A stretch of DNA of 64,000 nucleotides from Crotophaga sulcirostris (taxonomy: Eukaryota; Chordata; Aves; Cuculiformes; Crotophagidae): the NCBI GenBank assembly GCA_013397455.1, contig VYZB01000117.1, forward strand, positions 1,894,055-1,958,054, given 5' to 3'. Under the pieces are notes generated by a model. It made no database searches, was not told the origin of the DNA, and saw nothing but the letters and a program-made list of their open reading frames with translations. Positions within the stretch are counted from its first letter, which is position 1. Every line of letters starts with the position of its first letter. A program made the translations under genes and the position numbers. Of this stretch, positions 25,351 through 37,256 are shown one piece after another.

Positions 25351-27322
25351 TTATCGTCTAATAAAGTGTACGCTTTCCTGCAATACTGTTCTCTACAGGA
25401 ACAATCCTCCACTACCTAGAAACGGGTAAGGTCCCCCTGAAGTGTGGAAATAACTCGAAGCTGTCTTTTGCTTGGCAAAAAAATTAATAGGTATACCCAG
25501 TAGAAGCCATTCCCACTTCCCTCATTGCTGCTGTACTTCCAGTGTGCATCTGCAACGGGATTTGTTAACAGTAGCTCTGCAACAAGAGTGGTGAGAAAAA
25601 AAAAAAAAAAGAGGACCTGAAAGCATTCTAAAGGCACTCCAGAATAAATTCTGCAGCCACATAATACTGCACTGGGTCTTGAGAAATAGAGTGCCAATTC
25701 AGCTAACCGTAACTGAGTAAACAGAAGAGTGAAACTGCTCGAAAATAACTGCTAACAGGACTGGGAAGGAAAGTGCCAACTGCATCTGTATCAAGAACCG
25801 CATCCATAACAACACGTCTGCCTGACCTGCAGCATAACTAGTAGTTCACAAGTCTTAGTCTATAGGGTAATGAACAGCTCTAAAAGCTATAAATCTTTCA
25901 ATCGTTCATTACAAAGTGACAACAGTTACCGTGCCAGAAAGGTGTCATCTCTAATTTGTCTCTGCACCTCTGTAACAAGATACTCATGTCTTGATTTTAA
26001 TGTACGTTTAAAAAATACAATGTGTTTGTACTCTCTTTAAAAGTATCTAAAGTATTTAACCTCTAAAAGGAGTTTTCATTATTTTGTGTGGCCGTTTAAA
26101 TTTTATTTAGTGTAGTTCACAAGCACTACAGAAGCTTTCTCCCCTCAAATCCAACATGGACCCTTCTTTTAAAAGCTTTTCAGAGCTGAGAGACCACAAC
26201 TTCCAAAAGAAAGGACTGAAGTAGCGTCAGTACAAGAGGAAGATACAACTGGGGAATAAAACCCATCCTGATTCAAGACTGTGTTCTGCAAATTCTTCTT
26301 CATGGCTCATCAGTCCAAAAACCTTGCCAAGCTTATTCAATCTGTTAAGATCCTAACCTACAGCACTGGGAAGAGTAGCCAAATACATTTGCAAGCCAAA
26401 ATTAAGTGTTATTGAAAGTAACAAGTACACAGAAGCAGCTAACACCAATGCATCCTCAGTGCAAACAGAAATAGCAGTTGCAATTTGAAGTGTGTCACAA
26501 CGGCATGTGACTCCTACCAGGCTTCCCAAAGAATTGCAGTGCACAGCCATTAAATATTCCATGCCATTTCACATTACTGAAAAGCTCTCTAGTTTTAGGT
26601 ACAACGTTATATTAACTTAATAAACTTCAAAATATATATTTCCACACTCAAGTTCCTCTGTGCCAAAATTCTAAGAAATGTACCAGTCTTCAAAATTAAG
26701 GCAGACATTTCTCTAATCAACAGTCATACAAGAGAATTTTCTGCATAAACAATATTTCATGCATTCAGTTTTTGTTATTTTTCCTTTTAGCTACTTCCAA
26801 GAAGACAGAAATTCAGCCCCTAACACTAATATGGAAAGCCTCCAGGGGTTTCACTTAAATCTTCCTAGCATAAAAAGTAGACAATGGAAGAAACGCCAGT
26901 ACATACAGCTAAACACATATTCAGGGAGATTCCTTGAATTAACTATATATGTTTAAGTATCTGCCATAAAATATCTTAGCTTGCAAATAACATGCTGAGT
27001 TACCGCTGCCCTGCACCTGCTCTACTTGCAGGAATACCATAATAACTTGTATTCAATGAATTAGCACTGGGGCTAGGAAGGGTAAGAGCAGCAGCAAAGG
27101 CAGAACCAGCAAAGCCTCTGGCTTGAGCTCTGTAGAAAGCCTGAGTGCCAATTCATTGGATAGCCTCTATGGAAACTGGACCTTCTCTCCCTGTTGTCAC
27201 CCATCAAAGCTTGACAGAAATAAATGCAAATAAAGCCCAATACTAGAAACACCTATGGCTCTGAAAAGCATGGTCAGCTACAGATTCGCAGTCACCTCTG
27301 CCTGTTTTTTAATTTTGTAGAA
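25351..27322. other. Unique noncoding DNA
   Basis: No recognised repeat apart from a 15-A tract at 25596-25610. The frames at 25416-25697, 26353-26562 and 26759-26956 show no domain. Confidence 0.6.
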
Positions 27323-27595
27323 ATCATAGAATCATAAAATGGTTTGAGTTGGAAGTGATCTTAAAGATCATCCAGTTCCAATCACCATACCATGGGCAGG
27401 GACACCTCCCACTGCATCAGGTTGCTCAAAGCCTCATCCAACCTGATCTTGAACACCTCCAGGAACGGGGCATTCATGACTTGTCTGGGCAACAAGTTCC
27501 AGTGCCTCACCACTCTTACAGTAAAAAAATTCTTCCTGATACCTAATCTAAACCTCCCTTCTTTCACCTTAAAACAATTACCCCTCATCATATCA
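27323..27595 (-). mobile_element. CR1 LINE fragment with RT C-terminal remnant
   Basis: About 273 bp antisense. The tail is ATCATAGAATCATAAAATGG, then AAAGATCATCCAGTTCC, CATGGGCAGGGACACCTCCC, GTTCCAGTGCCTCACCAC and a 5' truncation near CCCTCATCATATC. An open frame on the minus strand (27382-27591) reads [19 protein letters not shown], then the RHWNLLPRQV segment. It is closest to the copies at 4465, 42642 and 52436. Confidence 0.95.
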
Positions 27596-29269
27596 AATGT
27601 ACATGGGCAGTTTAAGTACTAGAGTCACACAGCATCCACATTTAAAAAGCAATAGCGCTCAAAGGACAGCACCCTGTCTGCCATTGTTTCTGGAGGAACT
27701 TTCCTCAGATTGACAGAATTTGGCTTTCTCTTAAAAAAAAAAAAAAGCAATCTAAATATGTTGATGCATCTGGTAAGCAGCTCGCATGACGACCATTAAA
27801 ATCTATTGCTGAAATAGTACTAAAAAATATTTCAACATAAACTTTTGATATATTATGTTTTTTAGAGTTTTATTCTGCCAGAGTACCAGACATTATCATA
27901 CAACTTAAGGAAATACAGCAAAGGGTATTAAATATAGCAGCATTGATCAGACAAAGTTTTGGCTTTGGAAAAAAGGATCATAAAACTGAAATATGACAAC
28001 ATTACTTCATTCTGATGGCCAGATTAGGGCCACAGAGCACACCAACAAAGGGAAATTGCACTTATGTGCATCTAAATATGGGGAATATCAGATGATCAAT
28101 AGTTATTTGCTTGCTATTTTTCTGTCTAAAGATTCATAACACAGAAATGGTTGCAGGAAAATATCACTCCAGAGCTTCATAAACTTTCCTGAAAAAAAAT
28201 GGCATTTTACATTTATAATCAATACCTCAAGTCTGATGGCAATTCATTCTTAAATCCTCATTTAATCCATAAAAGAGGGGCTGCACAAGCCATGGCCAAG
28301 CAAACCTCTCACAACCTGCAGATGCAATGAGTTTCTGTCGTAACCAACACAAACCACAGGACAAATGAAGGGAGGTTACTTCAACATCTACTCAAGTCCT
28401 TGCTCTTTCCTGGTTGTAACATGATGGCACTGAGAACAATGTGCAGAAGACCAAAGAGAATATCACCAAATTCTTTACATACAGATCACTGAAATACTTG
28501 GATGTTTGGATATTACAGGAAAAATCTGTAAGTTTGCTAAAAATGTAGCTCACTTACCAGGGTTCCACAGCAGGGAAACACACAGGGAACCTGTGCAGTT
28601 GAAAAGATTAACATATGATCTGGGAAATCATTGGCTAACGTTGGGATGAATCTTGCTGACAACAGAAAGTTGTTCAGAATAATTGAAATCAAAAGCTTAC
28701 TGTGAAAAATCTTCGCATTGCATAAACCACCTAAGTGATGGGGTGATTAAATGACAGCTGAAATGCAAAGGAAGGTAGATAGGTCTGAGGTATAATATAA
28801 GCACTGACAGGTTCTTAGGTAGTCATTACGACTCCAGAAAGAGGTCTTGGATATGCAGTAGACAGCTCTATGAGAACTATGAGACATAGAAAAGCTCAGC
28901 AGACAACACAAAAGAAAGCAGCATGTAAGACATTAATAAAGAAAGGGATTGAAAGTAAGAGAGAAAACACTAATGTGCTACTGTACAGAAATCCATGGTG
29001 CAATCCTGTCTCCCACACTGCAGGAGAAGCAATCTCAAAGAGAGCAGAACAAGAAAAGAACAGGTTGACAAAAAAAAAATACGAAATATGGCACTTTTAA
29101 ATGAGAAAAAAATATTATTTTGATTCTACTGCTGGTAAAATAGGATGCAATACAGACGTATAAAATCACAAATTATCAAATAAAGATGATGGGGAAGCAA
29201 TTCTTTCACAGTACTGCGTGACACAACTGGGACACAAATGAAGTTATCGAGCGACGAAGGTAAAGCAAA

Positions 29270-29298
29270 CCCTTCAGACAGCATCCCTTCAGACAGCA
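29270..29298. repeat. 14-bp direct duplication
   Basis: CCCTTCAGACAGCA occurs at 29270-29283 and again at 29285-29298, a perfect tandem pair with a 15-bp period. Confidence 0.9.
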
Positions 29299-31893
29299 CA
29301 GCTGAGCTTTGGGACTTGACCATCACAGGATGCTATGGGGGCCAAGAGCAGAGAGGCTCAAAAAGAGATTAGCCTAATCTGTGCAGCCATTAGCAGCTAT
29401 TAAATTCATTGTAGCTGCAGATGAGAAAGTCCTGAACCTGCTTGTTCCCAGAAGCTTGAATGTAAATCCCAGACATGTCTATGCAGGAAAGGAAGCATCA
29501 TTTTTATTGTCCCTGCTCCTTACACTCCCTTCTGAGCCACCAGCCAGGATTAGAAGACAACCAGTGTCCATTAGAAGAAAACTCTTGGGGCAGATAAATC
29601 TGTGTTCTCCACCTGCATGGCTGCTCCTATCAGTTATCTGGGCAGGTGAACAAATGTCTGCTGAAGTGCCCAACTGCCCAGAAGGGGAACAAGCGTCCCA
29701 AGGGGAACACAATTTAACTGGAAAGTTGGAAGGACACATTACACAAACTCCCATCCTCCTCCTCCCTCTATTTGTCTGTAGAGGAGAATCTGACTTTTGA
29801 TTTACTAAGCAGTTACCGCACAGTTCCTCCTCATTTAAGTACTCTAGTGCTGGGAGATCCTTTTACGTTCCTATTCAATTTACTAAACTTCAGATATCAC
29901 TGATATATCTTCCTGCTCCTGGAGAACTTTAGACAGCCACTTCTTCTTTCCCAATGGAATATTTAAGGGCAGAAATATAGTTTATGATACCAAATTGTCT
30001 AATGCTCACAATCTGTTTCAGTGTAAAGGGGGTCATTTTTCCATGCAATCTTAAAGGAGAAGTATAAAAAATAGCAAAGGCTGGATAATCAGTCTCTTTT
30101 CCCAATTTAAAATCTAAAGTGTTTTATACCAAAGAAATTTTAACTGAAAGGAAAATTTAAGTGGTCATTCATCACTCGGAATAAATGCTGTTATTAGTCT
30201 CCAAGTCTAACAGCTGAAAGCCTGCAAGAAACCATCACTGTTTCCAATAACTCAAAAATACTTTTTTAAGTATTGATATAAAATTCTGATGTTTTGTACT
30301 TCCATTGTGAAAACTTCCAAGAAAATTTTAAACCAGTGAGACACAGTGAGGGATAAACCAGTGAGGGATACCTCACACGTTGTTAAGTTTTGTTGATGCT
30401 TTATCTTTCCCCTTCTATTCCTTTAATAATATTTTAATTACAGAGGCTGATTTTAAATCAAATTGATTTGATCAAATCTTGATTTCAAATCTTTGAGCAC
30501 TAGAGTGCTAATGCCTAATATGTCTGCAAGCACTCTTCTAAAGAAGATTTTGGGGTTTGTTTCTACCGTTGCAGTTGACCTTAGGAGACTTAAACAATTT
30601 TTAGGTCATTTGTAGGTAACTACTATTTGAAAGATGACAATTAAAAGACAGTTGGAGACTGCTCAAATTCCACTTTTTCCCCATTTCCTTTTTGTAATCA
30701 ATGTGTAAATTTAGGAATTGAAAACCAGAAGAGAATTAGAGAGAATGGTACAATGCATAAATAGAATAGGTAGTGTGGTTACGCAGTCCTTTTTAATAAA
30801 TGCCTTTAAAATAAATAAATGCTTTTAAAATGCACTATTATAATTTGCCAACAGTTTTTCTGCATCATAATGGAAATATATCTTCCAAGGGGATCTGAAT
30901 GTCATGAGGAAAGCAGGCATTGGTCTGGCTAGAGAAGAAATAAAGGGTAAATTGCTAGGCAGGGAGAGATGGCAAGAAGCTTGACATAACAGTGATAGAC
31001 ACTGTCTAAAAAGCTAGAAACAAAGTGCCTATGAAAAAAACAAAGTATAAGTAGAATAATGTGGCCCAACTACAAGAGCAGAAAAACTTTTTAAAGTGAA
31101 GAAAATATAAATTACAAAGCAGCAAAATGAAAAGCAGGAACCTCAGAGGCAGACCTAAAGCCTCTCATCTGATAATTCAAGCTGACATTGTCTTTGAAAG
31201 TTCATGTTCACTACAAAAGAACTCCAATAATTGTTTAAGAGTGAAACACAAAATATTTCCATCTAGTAACATAGCAAACTTACTTTTATTCATAAAATGA
31301 CACTATCATTCAACATATCCAGTACCAGTATATTTAAATGGTAAGAACAGGGTCAACCAATTTATAATGTGGATAAGAAAATGACCTTTTGGAAGTCTGT
31401 TATCCTTTATTACAACAACTCTGAAGATGGGATCCAACTTGAAGAGCTACTTGTTTCAACACTGCTCATCATACAATTTAAGAGCTCATTTTGTCAGCAG
31501 TCTTTAATAAATGAACATCAATCAAGATGCAAACTTCATTGCAACCACTAATAAATATGTATTAAAGGACTAGAGGAAGAGACACTCGGGTATACCAGAC
31601 AAGAATAAGGTAATGTCTCTCAGAAGACTTAAAAGGCACCTAGAAGTCTATAACGAAAATTGATGACTTCAAAAGTTTTTGTATTACTAAAAGATTTTAA
31701 ACCACAAACCTTAAAGTTGTATGCCTACATTTGATGGCAGAAGGTTAAATGTAGTTGCAAACTTTCATGGTTTTATACTCTCTCAATTACGCAACAGCCA
31801 GCTACGTAGAGACCGCTCTGAAGGATTACTATCTAACAATTATGTCCTAAAAAAAAAGTCCTCTTATATGTGAGAACCCTAAGTAATAAGCTA

Positions 31894-31909
31894 AATATAT
31901 ATATATATA
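31894..31909. repeat. AT microsatellite
   Basis: Eight uninterrupted AT units. Likely length-polymorphic, with no functional implication. Confidence 0.85.
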
Positions 31910-33364
31910 AATGGTATCAAATAACTTCCAGCTGCAGTTTTATCACACTGCATATTCTGAGTTAGCATTAGGATCAAGTCAATTCTTAATTAGGAGGATG
32001 AAGAAAAGCCCTGATGTAGAAGAAGAGATTAACTCATTGACTGATTGATCGATTGGAGTCTATGCTATTCAAAAAAAGGAGTGTTCATACATAATGTCCA
32101 TGCTAGTTGGAAAATGCAGAAGTGCAAATTCTCCATTTGAAAACAACCACAATGAGGTACATTTCAGAAGTCAAATCTTATCTCAAGAGACTGTGCAGAG
32201 ACAAACGCTGGTACAGAGAGCAGAGCTTCCCACAGCAACCAAACTGTGCCTATTAATGAAGAAATCCTCAAAATCCCAAATATTATTGGAAAAGCCTTAT
32301 AGTTTTCAGAACAACCATGCTATAGCTTGTAGTCACTTTAGAGTTGATATTTATGTCACTTCTGAACTTCAAAAGCCACAATTTCAGAGAAAAAATGTGA
32401 TACTGTCAGTATAGTTCAGAGCAGCTCCAACATTAAAAGAACAAGCACATTTTACACATTTGCTGCACAGTACTTTTCAACAGTATAACACTGTAATAAT
32501 TTTAAATGTTAATCAAGAAAAAATACTGAAGACATCTTATTCCTTAAAACCAGACAACATCATTCACTGCATGGGCTGATGACTGGGCAATCTTAATGTG
32601 ACATAGGTGGTGAGATCCTTGTTGTCACTCAAAAAGAATCAAACCCTTACCAACTAAAATAAAATCAGGATTTCATCTCTGAGAAGATAAGACTAAACCA
32701 TGTGATGGATGACATGTTCCAGTACACAGAAACATTCAATACCTGAGGAAGCACTTAAAAATAATCTGCCTAACATTCAGAAAGAAATTAAAATGGTTTT
32801 AGGAAAATAATTCTAGTCTTTCATTTACAAGAAGGATAGTGGACTGAAAGCTCAGCAGAATGTTACTTGCTGTATTGTTGCAAAGCTAATTAAAAAAAAG
32901 GAGCAGCAGGGTAAAGATCCCCTTTACCACAGCTACAGTCGAGCGTCTCCCAGGAGTACAAACATTCAGTAATTTAGTGGGTCTAATCATCTCCCAGGGC
33001 CCACCTCACCATTTCATTTTCTTAAGACTGCCAATAAAGATGCCAATTACAGCTAAATATAACAGAACAAGATATGCTCTTGTGAAGTACAAAGAAAGAT
33101 CACAGTTGATTTCAAACTGGTCATCAAACAGCTAATAAACTGTAAAGGGCTTTCATCACTTTGATTTTGAATACAAAAGGAGTAAATTGCATACAAAAGC
33201 TTTCAGAGCAGTTCTACCACAACTCCACCAACTTCTGCAAAGTTTGGAAATGTGATAAGTACATTATTTATTCAAAGAGGCAAATAATATCTTAAGAGAT
33301 ATGAATGCAAAATATTTTAATTCTCCCCATTATATCAATAGTGGAATTGCTAACCCACACCATC

Positions 33365-33630
33365 CTAGGACAAGTGAAAATAGCCTCAAGTTGCATCAGG
33401 GGATGTTTAGGTTGGACATTAGGAAAAATGTCTTCACCAAAAGGGATGTCAAGCACTGGAACAGGCTGCCCAGGGCAATAGTTGAGTCACCAACCCTGGA
33501 AGTAGTTGAAAGATGTGTAGATGTGATGCTTAGGGACATGGTTTAGTGGTGGACTTGGTAGTGTTAGGTTAGTGGTCGGAATCAATGATCCTAAAAATAT
33601 TTTCAACCTAAACAATTCTATGATTCTATA
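33365..33630 (+). mobile_element. CR1 LINE fragment with RT C-terminal remnant
   Basis: About 266 bp in sense orientation, from CTAGGACAAGTGAAAATAGC through GGACATTAGGAAAAATGTC and GCACTGGAACAGGCTGCCC to the tail AATTCTATGATTCTATA. The plus frame at 33301-33546 reads [19 protein letters not shown], then the [18 protein letters not shown] segment. The frame starts upstream in unique DNA and runs into the element by chance. It is the only CR1 copy between 27.6 and 41.2 kb. Confidence 0.95.
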
Positions 33631-36600
33631 AACAAAATTGTGAAAATTGAAATGAGATTATAACTACAGCATTGCACTTTGTCTTTTCCAGTCAGCCTGG
33701 TCTGTTCTGAAAAATAAAAAATCCCACATCTTACCTGCTCTACTTATTGCCAAAAGTAATCTGTCTTTACACACTGGGCAATTAAATATTGAAAATAAAA
33801 GGTACTGACACTATGAGAGCTTCATCCCCCCGGCTGAGTAGCTGTACAAGTAATGTGCAGAGCCTGCAGTTCTGGTTTTACAGAAAGAAGTCGTATACCC
33901 CTTAAGGCTGCTACAGCACAGCTGTTAATTTTGAACACCTCTCTTACAACTGGATCAGTAAACTCCGAGTGGGGATGAATAAATAAGGTAGGAGGTGGAT
34001 TTTAAAAGGCAAGTGGAACAAAAATAGAAGGATCTTTTTATAGCAAGAAAAAGCCTGGGGGAGATCTCACCACCTCTTTTCCCTGCTGAAAAAATGCTAT
34101 TTGCTTTTTAATTAAAGCTTTTCGGTTTCTTTTTGCAGCCCAATTTTCTCTGAGCACCAGCACGTCTGTGTAGATGAAAAATGCACAAAGTAATGAATTT
34201 TAGATTTGGGAGAAGTCAGCTCTAGAAATAAAAAAGGCTTCCAAACGTAGCCAAGATTTGAAGGTGAAGTGATTTAATGGCTGACTCGACTCATTATAAT
34301 TATCATTATTCATGTTGTGGTGCCACCCAGAGGCTCTGTGTTAGGCACTGTACTAATAATATACTTTCAACAATAAATCTGTTTGCAAATCTACGCAAGG
34401 ATTTAAGAGACCAGGCAGACTTTAGGCAAGAGGAAGAGTGGATGGATGCATGGCAAGAAGATGGGAGATGAAGCTTCACTAGACAACTACCAACACGTTA
34501 GCCAACATGGCTTTGCTCACTTAAACAGGAAAGTAAACTCCTCTAGGGAAAATAATCTAGCATAGGTCACTGCCCCAGGGACCAAGGGAGAGAAGGCACC
34601 AACAACGATGCATCCTTCAAATACTGTAGCAAAGCACCCACAATACTATGGGATGAGCAGATTTCTTACACCTGTGTTGTGTATCTTAATATTTAAATAG
34701 GTATGGCAGAAAAAAGCACAGGAAGAAGGAAATACACCATAAACCAGTAAGCTGAGGAGAGGTGGGAAGTTCAAGGATGAACTTAGGAGCAGGAGGCAAA
34801 AAAACCCTAGAGAGGGCATAATGAAAGTGACTTGGAGCAAGTGAGGTTGACATAGAGCAAATGTGAAAGGCTGGTATTAAGCTGCCAGTCAGCAACGTGG
34901 ATAGTTTATAATAAGTCAAAACCAAAAGACAGCTCTACGATAACGCCAGAGTAATGGTGAGGCAAAAGGCAATTTGGCGCTCCAGGTCAAAAACCTTTAG
35001 GCCTTTATTTTAGATCAATCCTTGTCAAGTGACTATGCTAGGCTTCTTAGTAGCAAATTTAGGAAAACTCTTTGCTGACAGTTGCCAATAACCTTTCCTA
35101 TCCAAGAAAACCCACTCTTCAAATAACTCTTTAAATTAATGATTAAAAATAATTACATATGAATTATGATTAGACATTCCCAATCAAGATAGGTGCATCA
35201 GAGTAGTAGGATGGGGAATAGTGCAAAAAAGTGTACAGAGTAAGGAGAGGTGTCAATTTATTGTGGTTTTTATGAGGTCTCAAATTCTCCAGGTCGTACC
35301 TTTCACTACATCAAGCACAAAGTTCACGTAATCTTCTTACCAAAATTTAGCTGAGATTTAACTGACATGACACTCAATTTTGTGAAATTGACAGAAATTT
35401 TACTGTAATTGCAACAACAACATAAAAGCCAGTAACTTGCTAAGGTGCTTTGACTACATCCTTGGAAAATTTGCAAGGCTTACTGATGTTCAGTCATTAT
35501 CCTTGAACTATCTTCAAAAGATACTCACATCTATGATGTAAACAACAAGAATTACATTGTTTTGTCTTTTGTGGTAATCAAATGCACCTGAAGGAAACAA
35601 TAATTACACAAAAAATAATTCTAATTATTACATCAAAAAGCATGGTATTATCACAAATAGCTCAGGGCTCAGCTGTAGGACAGTAAAACAAAATATTTGC
35701 CATGAGAACCTAAACTCAGCAGTAGTGACATTAATGTCTATTTTCTGCTTCAATTCCTTTGAATTTATAGCTGTTCATCGCCTGCAACGTTTTTTCAGTC
35801 TGTATTTGTGTAAATAAAAGGCTACTGAGTATTAAAAAATCTCTAGGAGAACATTTCACCAGACCATTCTGTATGTTTGTTAAAGACACACGTCCATTTA
35901 TTCTCCATGGCACAGTGCTACCAGTTAAATAAAACATAACTGCAGTCAGTAATTCCCAGTCAGCCCTGTAAGGATACAAGGTCAATTATTTCATCTTTGT
36001 AAATTAAAGGCTGGAAACAGCAAACCAAATAACTAAAAGCCTAACAACAGACAGGCTGTTTTCATTACACCTCATATCAATAACAGTTGTCAAAATGAAA
36101 ATAACTGAATTCAAGCTTCATTTGCTTCCTACAACCCATTAGTAAACGTTTAAGTTTCTGTTTTGATAGGCAAGGGAAACCTTTAGAGTCTCATAAATGT
36201 AAAAATAAAAGATCTAATTTATTCACTCATAATGATGGAGGATACAGTTTGACAAGTTTATATGCCCGAACACACACCCACCAATTAAAATGGTGAGGAT
36301 GGATGATCACATAATTTCTAGTGTCCCACGTATGGCAACCTCGCAAGACTGTCACGAAAATTAGAAGATCTTGATCCTGAAGAAGACATCTCCTCCGTCT
36401 CCTCTTCCCACAAGAGAATCTTATTACACCTAATAATTTGTGAGATATTTCTGTCTAGTTGGATCTCAGAGGCTTCCATGGTAAAGCCACCGTGGCCTCC
36501 CAATACAATCTTTTCTGTAACTTTGTGATAACAATTTTCTCAAATATCCTGTACAAATCTCTTTTCCTGCAAATTTATTTCAACATTTTCTTTTAACCAG

Positions 36601-36648
36601 AAGCACAAGTAATCTGTTATTTTTTTTCCTTCTTTTCTTTTTTACACC
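33631..36648. other. Unique noncoding DNA
   Basis: No recognised repeat in about 3 kb. There is a C/T-rich patch just before the LTR (about 36619-36642). The open frames at 34277-34471, 34646-34925, 35731-35985 and 36318-36503 have no domain. Confidence 0.6.
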
Positions 36649-36653
36649 AGAGG
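36649..36653. repeat. LTR target-site duplication, left copy
   Basis: AGAGG directly abutting the TGTTGTGG end of the solo LTR. It is repeated exactly at 37252-37256. Confidence 0.9.
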
Positions 36654-37251
36654 TGTTGTGGTTTAACCCCAGTAGGCAGTTAAGCACCACAGAGCAGCTC
36701 GCTCACTCCCCCCCCAGTAGAATGGGGGAGAGAATCAAAATAGTGAAAGTGAGGAAACTCGTGGGTTGAGATAAAGACAGTTTAATAAGTAAAGCAAAAA
36801 AAAACACGCACAGAAGCAAAGCAAAACAAAAATTTCATTCACTACTTCCCACCAACAGGTAGGTGTTCAGTCATCTCTAAGAAAGCAGGGCTCCATCACA
36901 TGAAACAGTTACTTGGGAAGACAAACACCATAACTTCCAGCATCCCTTCTTCCTCCTTCTTCTCCCAGCTTTTATTGCTGTGCACAACATTACATGGTAC
37001 AGAATATCCCTTTGGTCAGTTGGGGTCTGCTGTCCCAGCTGTGTCCCTTCCCCACTCCTTGTGCACCCCCAGCCTACTTGCTAGCAAGGCAGCATGAGGA
37101 GCAGAAAAGGTCTTAACACTGTGTAAGCAGTGCTCAGCAATAACTAAAACATTCCTGTATCATCAACACTGTTTTCATGACAAGTGCAAATCATACTACC
37201 ATACAAACTACTCTGCAGAAAATTAACCTTACCTTAGCCAAAATCAGTACA
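36654..37251 (-). mobile_element. Solo LTR of an avian endogenous retrovirus (probably ERVL-like)
   Basis: A 598-bp element with TG...CA termini: on the minus strand it starts TGTACTGATTTTGG and ends ACCACAACA. It is flanked by perfect 5-bp duplications (AGAGG). Its plus-strand ends TGTTGTGGTTTAACCCC and AAAATTAACCTTACC, and the internal block GGTACAGAATATCCCTTTGG, match an LTR family I know from many neoavian genomes. In its sense (minus) strand a TATA-like CAATAAAAG lies at about 36969-36977 and an ATTAAA polyadenylation-type signal at 36781-36786. This gives a normal U3-R-U5 order. There is no internal gag/pol sequence and no second LTR, so this is a solo LTR left by LTR-LTR recombination. 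A 5-bp duplication fits class III (ERVL-like) elements. The family name is not certain. Confidence 0.9.
36781..36786 (-). promoter_or_regulatory. LTR polyadenylation-type signal (ATTAAA)
   Basis: TTTAAT on the plus strand, that is ATTAAA in the LTR sense direction. It lies about 190 bp downstream of the TATA-like sequence and about 130 bp before the LTR 3' end, as expected for the R/U5 boundary region. Confidence 0.6.
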
Positions 37252-37256
37252 AGAGG
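37252..37256. repeat. LTR target-site duplication, right copy
   Basis: AGAGG immediately after the GTACA end of the LTR, matching 36649-36653. Confidence 0.9.

Larger units (their letters stand above)
27596..33364. other. Long unique AT-rich stretch
   Basis: No interspersed repeat is recognised in about 5.8 kb. Simple features are a 14-A tract (27733-27746), a 14-bp duplication (29270-29298), a partial duplication around 30330-30370 (CCAGTGAGGGATA-type) and an AT microsatellite (31894-31909). The longest open frame in the window (139 codons, 29381-29800, plus) opens at GTG. It has no in-frame ATG in its first half and no recognisable domain, so I do not call it. Confidence 0.6.

Noticed and set aside
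29381..29800. Longest open frame in the window (139 codons, plus strand)
   Set aside because: It opens at GTG, lacks an early in-frame ATG and has no recognisable domain. Roughly one frame this long is expected by chance in 64 kb of AT-rich six-frame sequence.
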